Shown one piece after another: positions 9,203-18,600 of a stretch of DNA of 64,000 nt. The position numbers and the translations under genes were made by a program. The stretch is from Modestobacter roseus. GTDB taxonomy: Bacteria; Actinomycetota; Actinomycetes; Mycobacteriales; Geodermatophilaceae. Each line of letters opens with the position of its first letter. The stretch's first letter is position 1. The DNA lies in NCBI RefSeq assembly GCF_007994135.1, contig NZ_VLKF01000001.1, positions 3,968,001 to 4,032,000 on the forward strand, given 5' to 3'. The notes under the pieces were generated by a model. That model searched no databases. It was not told the DNA's origin and saw nothing but the letters and a program-made list of their open reading frames with translations.

Positions 9203-11191
9203 TCAGCTGCGGCCGCTGCGGTTGGGCCGGCGCCCCTGCCGCGACCCCGAGCGGGAGCCGGGACGGCGGCCGTCGCGGGGCCGGCCGCCGTCGTTGCCCC
9301 GGCCGGCGGGGCGGGAGCTGCACGGCCGGCAGGTGCTGAACCACGGGGCGATCGCCGTGCCGCACTCGGCGCACTTCCCGGAGCGGCCGATCGAGATGGC
9401 GTCGGGGAGCAGCTCGCTGATGCTCTCCGCACACTCCTCCTCGACCCAGGCGGCGTCCTCGCTGCTGAGCCCGGCGACGTCGGGGAACTGGCGGAGCAGG
9501 GTCTGCGCGTCGCGCGCGGCGGCGGCGGCCTGCTCGTAGTCCTCCACCGAGCCGCCGCGCGGGACGTCGGGCAGCACCGTCTCGGCGGCCACCGGCAGCC
9601 CGACGGCCTGCCGCAGCGCGGCGCGGGCCAGGGTGAGCCAGCGGATCCGCCGCGGCGGGTTGTAGTCGATGGCCAGGTTGACCAGTCGCCACACCGTCTC
9701 CAGGTCACCGGCGGCGCCCAGCGGGCCGCGCAGCAGCGGCAGCAGGGCGTGCACCCGCAGGATGAGCGGGGTGACGTCGTCGGCGGTCATGCCGGTGTCC
9801 CGGGTGGCGCGGCGCGCCCAGGCCATCCAGCGGGTGAGCGCCTCGGGCAGGTCGACGGCCTCGAACGCGCCGAGGTCGGCCAGCTCCGGCCGCAGCCGGG
9901 GTGCCCGCTTGGGGAGGTCGCTCATCTCGTCGCCACGGGCGACGGCGGCGCCCTTCGCGACCAGGGCGGGCACCGGCTTCAGCCCGCCGACCCCGGTGAG
10001 GACGCCGACCGAGCCGTGCCCGGTGAGGCCGTAGCGACCCGCGCGGCCGGCGATCTGCGCAGCCTCCCAGCTGCGCAGCGGGCGGACCTCGACGCCGTCG
10101 AACTTGCTGGTCTCGGCGAACAGCACGGTCGTCGCCGGCACGTTGATGCCGTGGCCGATGACGTCGGTGGTGACCAGCACGTCGAAATCGCCGTCGGTGA
10201 ACTTCTCGATCACCTCGCGGCGGGTGGCCGGGGGCAGCGCGCCGTAGAGGACGCCGACCTTCCCCGTGCGGTGCTGGTCGAGCTCGGCGGCGACCGCGTA
10301 GACGTTCTTCCGGGAGAAGGCGACGACGAGCGTCTGCGGGCGCACCGTGGTGGGCTTCACCGGCGCGTGCAGCACGTCGAGGCGGGACAGCCGCTTGTGG
10401 TTGACGACCTCGACCGACGCGGCGTCGGCGACCAACGGCTTGAGCAGCAGATAGGCCTCGGCCGCGGAGATCAGGTGCATCTCCCGGAACTCGCCGGTCA
10501 GCAGCAGCCGGGCCCAGTGGTGGCCGCGGTCGGGGTCGGCGACCCAGTGCGACTCGTCGAGCACCAGGAGCTCGCCCCGCATCGGGGCCTTCTCCACGGT
10601 GCAGCAGACGATCGGCGCGAAGGGGTCGATCTCCTCCTCACCGGTGGACAGGCCGACGGTGCCCGCGGGCAGCTGGGCGGAGAGCTTGGCGTAGGCCTCG
10701 TGGGCGAGCTGGCGCAGCGGGGCGGCGTAGACGCCGGAGCCGGTGGCGGCCAGCGCCTGCAGCGACTCGTAGGTCTTGCCGGAGTTGGTCGGGCCCAGGT
10801 GGAACACGACCGACTCGGGCCGCACGGTGCGGCGGGGCAGCTCGGGCGCGGCGCCGTCCACCCAGATCTGCTGGGCGGTCTTCTCGTCGCGGGTGGCCTG
10901 GCGGTCGGCCTCGCGCGCGGCAGCGGCACGGACGGTCGTGCGCTCGCGACGGCGGGGGGCGGACTGCTCGGGGGCGGTGGCAGACAGGAGGTGGTCCTTC
11001 GGTGGGGGACGGGAGCCAGGAGGAGGTCGACGCGGTGCCGCGGACCTCGGCTGGACAACAACGCGCGCCTCCCGGTCATGCCCGGCGCGGAGGCCGGGCC
11101 CTCCCTCCCGGCCCCTGCGTCCCGCGGCTTCGGCGGAACGGCGAGGTGGGTACGGCGACGTACCCGGCCGGGTCGAGGTGGAGGTGATCAC
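9203..11191 (-). CDS. SUV3-like DExH RNA helicase with C-terminal zinc ribbon
   Basis: A superfamily 2 ATP-dependent helicase. Motif I is HLGPTNSGKTYESLQAL, the hallmark of SUV3, the mitochondrial RNA degradosome helicase; motif II is LVLDESHW. The second RecA domain contains TTDVIGHGINVP and the QIAGRAGRYG motif VI. A C-terminal CAEC...CRPC cluster should bind zinc and is followed by an Arg/Gly-rich basic tail suited to RNA contact. The N-terminal 100 residues are low complexity, so the true start may lie downstream of 11191. It converges with the DUF192 gene 18 bases away. A role in RNA turnover is inferred from the family, not shown. Confidence 0.85.
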   Translation of the reverse strand: MITSTSTRPGTSPYPPRRSAEAAGRRGREGGPGLRAGHDREARVVVQPRSAAPRRPPPGSRPPPKDHLLSATAPEQSAPRRRERTTVRAAAAREADRQATRDEKTAQQIWVDGAAPELPRRTVRPESVVFHLGPTNSGKTYESLQALAATGSGVYAAPLRQLAHEAYAKLSAQLPAGTVGLSTGEEEIDPFAPIVCCTVEKAPMRGELLVLDESHWVADPDRGHHWARLLLTGEFREMHLISAAEAYLLLKPLVADAASVEVVNHKRLSRLDVLHAPVKPTTVRPQTLVVAFSRKNVYAVAAELDQHRTGKVGVLYGALPPATRREVIEKFTDGDFDVLVTTDVIGHGINVPATTVLFAETSKFDGVEVRPLRSWEAAQIAGRAGRYGLTGHGSVGVLTGVGGLKPVPALVAKGAAVARGDEMSDLPKRAPRLRPELADLGAFEAVDLPEALTRWMAWARRATRDTGMTADDVTPLILRVHALLPLLRGPLGAAGDLETVWRLVNLAIDYNPPRRIRWLTLARAALRQAVGLPVAAETVLPDVPRGGSVEDYEQAAAAARDAQTLLRQFPDVAGLSSEDAAWVEEECAESISELLPDAISIGRSGKCAECGTAIAPWFSTCRPCSSRPAGRGNDGGRPRDGRRPGSRSGSRQGRRPNRSGRS

Positions 11192-11502
11192 GTCGATGGT
11201 AGGCCCCCGCGGTGCCCGACAGGGCGCATGCGCGGCGCGTCACCCGATCGGCGTCGCCAGTCCGCCTTCGGATGTCATTGGCAGTTCTCGTCGTCTGATC
11301 AGCCTCTGCGCCCTCGCGACATCGATTCCATGGCGCAAGAAGTGATGCCAGCGGGGACTTTCATTGGCAGGTCACCGTTCTATAACGCGACGTCACACCG
11401 TCGAGTCGTTGACAGTTGCCAACGTGGACGAGTGGTGCAGTTCGTCTGCGCCCGGCTCACCGGTCGCCCGCGCCCGGGTCGGGCTGTCTCCTGGGAGTCG
11501 AC
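11192..11502. other. Divergent intergenic region, helicase / surface protein
   Basis: This 311-base gap between divergent genes is less GC-rich than its surroundings and should hold promoters for both. Visible items are a 10-base direct repeat TCATTGGCAG at 11275-11284 and 11361-11370, a set of RTMAC half-sites at 11371-11396 (listed separately), a TTGACA at 11409-11414 that could be a -35 element without a convincing -10, and a GGGAG ribosome-binding site at 11493-11497 for the GTG at 11503. No gene is seen in it. Confidence 0.6.
11371..11396 (+). promoter_or_regulatory. RTMAC direct-repeat cluster (MtrA-like)
   Basis: Three half-sites GTCAC (11371), ATAAC (11382) and GTCAC (11392) are spaced 11 and 10 bases apart on one helix face. 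Actinobacterial MtrA recognises GTAAC/GTCAC-like direct repeats with roughly this spacing and controls cell-wall genes. A comparable pair lies before the paralogous gene at 13398. Assignment to MtrA is inference. Confidence 0.35.
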
Positions 11503-13005
11503 GTGCGCTTCGCGTCATCGTCCCGTCGCGCTGTCGCGGTCCTCGCCGCCGGCACGGTCGGGTTGTCCACCGCAGTCCTCAGCGTCACCGGCGTCGCGTC
11601 GGCCGACATCGACCGCACCTACACCTTCTCCACGGACCCGGGCGCTGCCGCCGACGTCCACGTGGACGAGGTGCTCCCCGTCAGTGACGCCTTCTGCAGC
11701 ATCACGTGGGAGTTGGTCGGCGGGTCCGGGGGCAAGGACAGCCTCGGGAACCCGGGCAAGCCGGGTGGTCGCCTGGGGATCACCGTCCCGCTCGACATCC
11801 CCGCCGACCAGGTGGCCGAGTTCTACCTGTTCCCGGGTGGGGCCGGCGGCGATGGCCAGTCCAGCTTCGACCCCCACCAGGATCTCGGCTCGGCGGGCCA
11901 TGGCGGCATGAGTGGTCACGACGGCAATGGCACGGACGGGTCGAAGTACCTGTTGCTGCAGGAGAACGAGTACTTCTATGGCGGTGGAGGTGGCGCGGAG
12001 TCGGCCGTGGCGATCATGCCGGCAACCCCGCCGGCGGAGCAGGGCACTGCGGCCGGTTCGTACCTGCAGACCGTGCTGAGCGCCTTCGGCGGTGACGGGG
12101 CGGGGGCCGACGAGGGGGCCGGCGCCGGCGGTGGCTACGGCAAGTACACCAACAACAGCCCCTTCCCTGGGGACACCGGCCTTGCCGCCGTTCCTGGGGC
12201 CGGCGTCATCTCCGGCACGGTGACGCTGTGCAAGACGGACGTGCCGACCCCGGACGTGGTGGTCAAGCCGCGGGTGTCGGTTCCGGTCGAGGTCGCCGCC
12301 GTTGCGGGGGCGTCGTCGATCAAGATCTCGTGGAAGGCGCCGCAGGACGCCGCCGGTGTCGCGGGGTACCAGGCGTTCGCGAGCCCGGTGGGGGCGCAGT
12401 CCAGTGGCGGCACCGTGTTCTGCAAGCCCGCCGCCGCGCTGGGCACCTCCTGCGTGGTGCCGGCGATCCCGGGGCTGACCTACAACGTGGGCGTCGAGTC
12501 GCTGGACGCCAAGGGTGAGCGGATCGGGGTGTCCGACCGGGTGACCACCACCGCGATCGCCGCGCCGGTCGTGGCGGCGTCGCTGCCGAAGGCGTCGGGC
12601 ACGCTGACCAGTGACGCCAAGGACGGCAAGGCCGTGGCGGGGGAGAAGGTCACCGTCACGGGCAAGGACTTCCTGCCCGGGTCGGTGGTGGAGCTGGTCG
12701 CCTACTCCACCCCCGTGTCGCTGGGGCAGGCCGTGGTGCTCTCCGACGGCACCTTCACCGCGGAGGTGACGCTGCCCGAGGACATGGCCAACGGCACCCA
12801 CCACCTGGTCGCCTCCGGCGTGGACGTCAACGGTGACCCGCGCACCCTGGTGGTCGAGGTGACCGTCTCCGGTGGCGTGGCCACCGCGGAGATCGCGGGG
12901 CTGGCCTACACCGGTTTCACCCCCGCGCCCTGGCTGGCCGGCGGTGCGCTGACGCTGCTGGCCGGCGGCGGTCTGCTCGTCGCCGCGCGGCGCCGCTCGG
13001 CCTGA
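11503..13005 (+). CDS. LAxTG-anchored surface protein
   Basis: A 500-residue exported protein. A signal peptide (SSRRAVAVLAAGTVGLSTAV... ASA) occupies residues 1-34. A glycine-rich region follows (about 60-240), then an Fn3-like domain (about 260-370) and an Ig-like domain with the VTGKDFLPGSVVELVAYS motif (about 375-460). A sorting signal LAYTG at about 467 is followed by a hydrophobic helix and an ARRRSA tail. LAxTG is the motif preferred by class E sortase, encoded 2.8 kb upstream. GTG 11503 was chosen because it begins the signal peptide and has GGGAG six bases upstream. The gene ends before a perfect hairpin terminator. It is paralogous to the next gene, especially at the C-terminus. Ligand or role is unknown. 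Confidence 0.85.
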   Translation: MRFASSSRRAVAVLAAGTVGLSTAVLSVTGVASADIDRTYTFSTDPGAAADVHVDEVLPVSDAFCSITWELVGGSGGKDSLGNPGKPGGRLGITVPLDIPADQVAEFYLFPGGAGGDGQSSFDPHQDLGSAGHGGMSGHDGNGTDGSKYLLLQENEYFYGGGGGAESAVAIMPATPPAEQGTAAGSYLQTVLSAFGGDGAGADEGAGAGGGYGKYTNNSPFPGDTGLAAVPGAGVISGTVTLCKTDVPTPDVVVKPRVSVPVEVAAVAGASSIKISWKAPQDAAGVAGYQAFASPVGAQSSGGTVFCKPAAALGTSCVVPAIPGLTYNVGVESLDAKGERIGVSDRVTTTAIAAPVVAASLPKASGTLTSDAKDGKAVAGEKVTVTGKDFLPGSVVELVAYSTPVSLGQAVVLSDGTFTAEVTLPEDMANGTHHLVASGVDVNGDPRTLVVEVTVSGGVATAEIAGLAYTGFTPAPWLAGGALTLLAGGGLLVAARRRSA

Positions 13006-13023
13006 CCTCGGCCGCACGACCCG

Positions 13024-13060
13024 GGCCCGGCCCGTCCGCACACCGCGGACGGGCCGGGCC
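13024..13060 (+). terminator. Intrinsic terminator after first LAxTG gene
   Basis: A perfect 16-base stem (13024-13039 with 13045-13060) closes a five-base ACACC loop 19 bases after the stop codon. There is no U-run, as usual for high-GC actinobacteria. A nearly identical hairpin follows the paralogue at 15268-15304. Confidence 0.85.
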
Positions 13061-13397
13061 TGTGCTGCGTCGAGAGGTCGACGGCGGTCGTCCGGTGGGG
13101 CCCGGTGGTCGACCGATCGGTGCAGAGACCGTGGGACCGCTGTTGCCCGAACACGGCCGTTCGTACGTGAGGAGCTGGTCGAACTCAGCAACTCATCCGG
13201 CCGCTGATGGTCGATTCCTGTCATTTGGTGACGATGATCGACCGAAATCGCCACAAGTAACGATGGGATAACGCAGTGCACCATCGGCTCGGCGGCGTGT
13301 CTGTGCACTGGGTGTGAGTGGTCGGGTTGCGCCAGCACCCGGACCTCCGGGTAGACGAAGCCCCGGCGTTCCGGGCACCCCTCCTTGGGAGATCGAC
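13061..13397. other. Intergenic leader of second LAxTG gene
   Basis: A 337-base gene-free stretch after the terminator and before GTG 13398. It contains a run of lower GC around 13180-13275 with a GTAACG...ATAACG direct repeat (listed separately), and a long probable 5' leader (about 120 bases) rich in short G and C runs. I see no tRNA, riboswitch core or reading frame that I can support. Confidence 0.5.
13257..13273 (+). promoter_or_regulatory. GTAACG-N5-ATAACG direct repeat (MtrA-like)
   Basis: GTAACG at 13257-13262 and ATAACG at 13268-13273 form a direct repeat with an 11-base period, about 125 bases before the second surface-protein start. It resembles the arrangement at 11371-11386 before the paralogue, suggesting shared control. 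MtrA or a related response regulator is a guess from motif shape. Confidence 0.35.
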
Positions 13398-15250
13398 GTG
13401 CACCTCACGTCCCCGTCCCGTCGTGCCGCCGGCCTGCTGGCCGTCACGACGATCGGCCTGTCCACCGCAGTGCTCTGCACCGCCGGCGTTGCCGCGGCCG
13501 CCCCGGTCACCCTGACCCCCGCCTCGCCCGACCTGGTCGTCACCGCCGGGCCCAACACCTGCGCCATCGACTGGACCGTCCAAGGCGCAGCCGGCGGTCG
13601 GCTCACCGGCGGTGCGGGAGCCGTGGTCACCTTCACCACGCTCACCCAGCCCGGCGGGGTCTTCCACGCGGTGATCGGCACCGCCGGCGGTGCGTCGGCG
13701 GGCGGGACCGGCGCCCACGCCGGTGGCGCGGGTGGCGCAGGCGGCGGCGGCGGTGGCGGCAGCACGGCCGTGTACGCCGGCAGCACCGGCACGACCCTGA
13801 TCGCGGAGGCCGCCGGTGGTGGCGGCGCCGGTGTCGATGCTGCCGGTGGGGACGCCGACGGCAACGGCAGCGGCTTCTCCGGCGTCCAGTGGGACTACTT
13901 CGGCGGCCAGGCCGGCGGTGGCGGCGGTGCCGGCGGCGAGACGCAAGACCCGGCCGGTGCGAACGGGGGCAACGCGGCGGGCGGTGTCGGCGGCGCGGGT
14001 GCGCCCGGTGCGGGTGGCGGCGGTGGGGCGTCACCGGTGGCGGTGGCGGCGCTTCCGACGGCGTCGACGGTGCCGGCGGTGGCGGCGGGTACAGCGAGCT
14101 GGGTCAGCTGGCCTTGGACGCGGACTTCCTCGAGGACGCCATGAACTACGGGGACGGCTCGGTCACCTACGAGTTCCTCGACTGCGCCGCCCCTGCGGCC
14201 CCCCGCGTGCATAGCGCCTACGGCGGTGACGGAGTCGGCACCGTCGAGTTCTGGCCCGCCTACCTCGACCCGGAGTCGCCCGTCTCCCCGGTGACCGGGT
14301 ACGAGTACAGCACCGACGGCACCACCTGGGTGCCGTTCAGCACCCGCACGGTGAACGCAGGCGGCGACGACGACGACCTGCGCACCGGGACCGTCTCCGG
14401 GCTCACCAACGACAAGGCGTACACGGTCGCCGTCCGGGCGCAGAGCGCGTCCGGTCCGAGCGCCGCCAGCGCGGCGAGCGCCCCGTTCACGCCGCACCAC
14501 TACATCGACGGCCCGGCCACCGCGACGATGACCGCCGGCCCGAGCTCGGTCACGTTCACCTGGACCGCGCCGGCCGAGGATGCCGCCAAGGTCACCGGCT
14601 ACCGGGCGCAGGCGTTCCCGCAGGAGTTCGAGGGTGACTGGGAGGCTCCGGGCGCACCGGTCATCGCCCAGTGCGAGGCGCCGGCCGGGGCGACCAGCTG
14701 CGTCGCCGCTGCGTCCCCGGGCTACTCGTACGCCGGGTACGTGAGCACCGAGGAGGGCGAGTACCAGGGCGGGGACACCGACGCCGGGACCACCGCCGTC
14801 ATCGCCGGTCCGTCGATCCCGACCACGCTGCCCACGGCTGACGGCGTGCTGACCACGAGTGACGCCGACGGCAAGGTCGTCGCCGGCGAGAAGGTCACCG
14901 TCACCGGCAAGGACTTCCTGCCCGGCTCGACGGTCGAGCTGGTCGTCTACTCCACGCCGGTGAAGCTGGGGTCGGTCGTGGTGCTGGCCGATGGCACCTT
15001 CACCGCCGAGGTGACGCTGCCGAAGGAGCTGGCCAACGGCGTCCACCACCTGGTCGCCACGGGCGTCGACGTGAACGGCGACGTCCGCACCCTCGTCGTC
15101 GAGGTGACCGTCTCCGGCGGCGTCGCCACCGCGGCGGTCGCGGGTCTGGCCTCCACTGGTGTCACCCCCGCGCCCTGGCTGGCCGGCGGTGCGCTGACGC
15201 TGCTGGCCGGCGGCGGTCTGCTCGTCGCCGCGCGGCGCCGCTCGGCCTGA
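13398..15250 (+). pseudogene. LAxTG-anchored surface protein, frameshifted
   Basis: Paralogue of the preceding surface protein. It begins at GTG 13398 behind TTGGGAG with a signal peptide ending near AAAA, then a very glycine-rich segment. At the GGGG run 14025-14028 the coding frame jumps. Upstream, the frame continues into unrelated Pro/Ala/Val sequence and stops at 14142-14144. Downstream, a different frame gives GVTGGGGGASDG..., an Fn3-like domain, the VTGKDFLPGSTVELVVYS Ig-like domain and the sorting signal LASTG with hydrophobic tail ARRRSA. Adding one base at about 14025-14029 restores roughly 617 residues. It may be a sequencing error, a true mutation, or phase variation. An RNA hairpin terminator follows. 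Confidence 0.8.
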
Positions 15251-15267
15251 CCCAGCCGCACGACCCG

Positions 15268-15304
15268 GGCCCGGCCCGTCCGCACACCGCGGACGCGCCG
15301 GGCC
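15268..15304 (+). terminator. Intrinsic terminator after second LAxTG gene
   Basis: A 16-base stem (15268-15283 with 15289-15304) with the same ACACC loop as the terminator at 13024-13060, but one mismatch in the 3' arm. It shows that the duplication of the surface-protein gene extended past the stop codon. Confidence 0.8.
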
Positions 15305-15339
15305 CGGCTGCGTGTCCGGGCGCTAGCCTCGGTGCGCCA

Positions 15340-15427
15340 GGAGGGCTCGCCTAGTGGCCGATGGCGGCGGTCTTGAAAACCGCTAAGAGGTAACCCCTCT
15401 TCGTGGGTTCGAATCCCACGCCCTCCG
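15340..15427 (+). tRNA. tRNA-Ser (anticodon UGA)
   Basis: An 88-base tRNA. The acceptor stem pairs GGAGGGC (15340-15346) with GCCCTCC (15420-15426), with discriminator G at 15427. The anticodon loop is CTTGAAA with anticodon TGA. A long variable arm (AAGAGG...CCTCTT) marks it as a class II serine tRNA, and the T-loop is GGTTCGAATCC. CCA is not encoded. It reads UCA and wobble UCN codons. It is not a selenocysteine tRNA: the arm lengths and anticodon are those of ordinary serine tRNA. Confidence 0.95.
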
Positions 15428-15557
15428 CTCCCGACACGCCGGGTCGCGACACGCGATCGTCCGACGGCCCCAGAAATGTGTCCCGCCTCACATGTTTCCC
15501 GGGTGATGGACGTCACCGCAGGTCAGCGCGGGGTTGCGTGACGGACCCGTCCCCGAC

Positions 15558-15600
15558 GTTCACCCGGCGTCCGGTGGTGGACACACAGAGTTCACCCGGC
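15558..15600 (+). promoter_or_regulatory. PHO-box-like direct repeats
   Basis: GTTCACCCGGC occurs at 15558-15568 and again at 15590-15600, with two weaker units between, giving roughly an 11-base period. This matches the 11-base direct-repeat unit of actinobacterial PhoP boxes (GTTCACC core). It lies 54-96 bases before a gene for secreted nuclease plus 5'-nucleotidase, a logical member of a phosphate-starvation regulon. Inference from motif and context. Confidence 0.5.
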
Positions 15601-15653
15601 CGGGTGAGAGTCTGCGGGTCCTTCCGACCGACCCGTCCACCGGAGGTCCCTCC

Positions 15654-18600
15654 GTGCGTCCCGCACCCCGGATGACGGCGCGCATCGCCGCCGTCACCGC
15701 CGCTGTCGTGGGAGGGGCCGTGCTCGGCGCCTCGCCCGCCGCAGCGCTCATGCCGCCCGCCGGCAGCCCCTTCATCAGCGAGTTCCACTACGACAACGGC
15801 GGAGCCGACGCCAACGAGCGCGTCGAGATCGCGGCCGCGCCCGGCACCGACCTCACCGGCTGGACCCTGGTCGGCGTCAACGGCGGCAACAACGCCACCT
15901 ACGACCCCAAGAAGCTGACCGGCGTCGTCGGCGAGTCCGGCGTCGTCGTCGTCGACTTCCCCGGGCTGCAGAACGGCGCGCCCGACGGCCTGGCGCTGAT
16001 CGACCCGGCCGGCACGGTCGTGCAGTTCCTCTCCTACGAGGGCACCTTCTCCGCCACCATCAGCGGCGCGACGGTCGAGTCCACCGACGTCGGCGTCGCC
16101 GAGACCGGCAGCGGCCCGGCCGAGGGGTCGATCCAACTGATCGACGGCACCTGGGTGGTCACCGAGACCAACACCTTCGGCGCGGCCAACGGCGTCGTCG
16201 ACCCCGAGCCGGAGCCCGACCCGGAGCCGGTCGACTGCGACACCGACGGTCTCACCGCCATCACCGACGTGCAGGGCACCGGCGAGGAGAGCCCGCTGGT
16301 CGGCGACACGGTCACCGTCGCCGGCGTCGTGACCAGCAGCCCCGACGGCTTCGGCAGCGTCTACGTGCAGGACCCCGCGGCGACCCCGGGTGCGGCCTCC
16401 ACCGCGGTCAACGTCTTCCGCAACACCGCGGGCCTGGAGATCGGCGACGCCGTCCAGGTCACCGGCGAGGTCGCCGAGTACGAGGGCCTCACCCAGGTCG
16501 AGGCCAGCGCCGTCGCCGTCTGCGCCGAGGACGCTTCGCTGCCCGGTGCGGTCGACATCGACTGGGCGCAGACCGACGCCGCCGAGCGCGAGGCGCTCGA
16601 AGGCATGCGCATCCAGCCCACCGGCGACTACACGGTCACCGAGGTCTACAACCTCAACCGCTACGGCGAGGTCATGCTGGCCGCCGGCACCGAGCCGCTG
16701 CGGCAGGCCACCGACGTCGTCGAGCCCGGCGCCGAGGCCATCGCCTACGAGGCGGCGAACGCCGAGAAGGTCCTGCTGCTCGACGACGGCCGCAGCACCA
16801 ACCTCGCCACCGCCGGCACCGCCCCGAGCTACGGCGCGCTCGAGGACGCCGTCCGGGTGGGCGACCGGGTCAGCTCCTTCGGCGAAGTGCCCTACGTGCT
16901 CGACTACCGGTTCGGCGCCTGGCGCGCCCAGCCGGCCACCGTCGTCACCGCGGAGATCACCGGCAAGGCCGCCTTCGACGACAGCAACCCGCGCACCGAC
17001 GCCCCCGAGGAGGTCGGCGGGGACGTCCAGGTCGCCTCGTTCAACGTCCTCAACTACTTCACCACCTTCGGCGGCGAGGCGCGTGGCGCCGAGAACGCCG
17101 CGGAGCTGGCCGAGCAGCAGGCCAAGATCGTCGCCGCGATCAACTCCCTCGGCGCCGAGGTCGTCTCCCTGGAGGAGATCGAGAACTCGGTCAAGTTCGG
17201 CAAGGACCGCGACGACGCGCTGGCCACCCTCACCGACGCGCTGAACGCAGCCGCCGGCGAGGACCGTTGGGCCTACGTGCCCTCGCCCGCCGTGCTGCCG
17301 CCGGTCGAGGACCAGGACGTCATCCGGACCGCCTTCATCTACCAGCCCGCCGCGGTGGAGCTGGTCGGGGAGTCGGTCGTCGACACCGACGACGTGTGGG
17401 CCGGACTGGCCCGCCAGCCGCTCGCGCAGACCTTCCGCGCCGACGGCGGCGAGTTCACCGCCGTGGTGAACCACTTCAAGTCCAAGGGCTCGGCGCCCGC
17501 GGGCGACGAGGACACCGGCGACGGCCAGGGCAACGGCAACGCGACCCGCGTCGCCGAGGCGCAGCGGCTGGTCGCCTTCGTCGACTCCCTCGAGGGCGCG
17601 GCCGAGGACGTCCTGATCCTGGGCGACCTGAACAGCTACACGATGGAGGACCCGCTCGACGTCCTCCGCGAGGCCGGCTACGCCAACCTCGCCGACGGCA
17701 CCGGCGAGAGCAGCTACGTGTTCAGCGGCCGGGTCGGCTCCCTGGACCACGCGTTCGGCTCGCCGGCGCTGGTCGAGGACGTGACCGGCGTCGACATCTG
17801 GAACATCAACTCCGTCGAGTCCTACGGCTACCAGTACGACGGCTACGAGGGCTGGTACGACGCGGACCCGTTCCGGTCCTCCGACCACGACCCGATCATC
17901 GTGGGGCTGGAGCTCGGTGGTGCCGGTGAGCCGGACCCCCAGCCGGAGCCCGAGGTGGGCAACCCGACCGGGGTGGCCAACGGCAACAGCTGGCTGCACC
18001 CGCAGGACCGGGTGGGCTACATCGCCGGGCACTTCCGGAACACCGACACCGTGCCGGTGCAGGTCCGCCTGCTGACCGACTACGGGCAGTCGGAGGCCCA
18101 GACGGCCGAGCCGGGCGAGGCCGTGTACCTGACGGTGGACACCGGGCTGGCCGAGCTGCCGGCCGGCTCCGCCACGATCCGCGTGTACAAGAACGTGGCC
18201 GGCAAGGGCTACCAGTCGCTGTTCCCGATCTCCTACCCGGCGCAGTCCGCCGGTGACGGTGGTGCGGGCGACGGCGACGGCACGGTGGACCTGCAGCTGC
18301 TGGGGATCAACGACTTCCACGGCCGGCTGGACGACGCGGTGGCCCTGGCGGGCACCGTCGAGGAGCAGCGGGCCCGGGACGACGTCGACGCCACGCTGCT
18401 GCTGTCGGCGGGGGACAACATCGGCGCCTCGCCGTTCGTCTCCTCCAGCCAGCAGGACCGGCCGACCATCGAGGTCCTCAACGAGCTGGGGCTGCAGGCC
18501 TCCGCGGTGGGCAACCACGAGTTCGACCGCGGCTTCGCCGACCTGACCGGGCGGGTCGGGGTCGACGGCGAGAGCGGCCTGGCCGACTTCCCGATCCTCG

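Noticed and set aside
13061-13397. Possible c-di-AMP (ydaO-type) riboswitch in the leader of the second surface protein
   Set aside because: I could not find the conserved core segments in order; G-rich runs alone are not evidence.
15340-15427. Serine-class tRNA considered as the needed selenocysteine tRNA
   Set aside because: Anticodon is UGA-reading-UCA (tRNA-Ser), with a 7-bp acceptor stem and normal class II arms. A tRNA-Sec for this system would need a CUA anticodon and longer acceptor stem. None is seen in the window.
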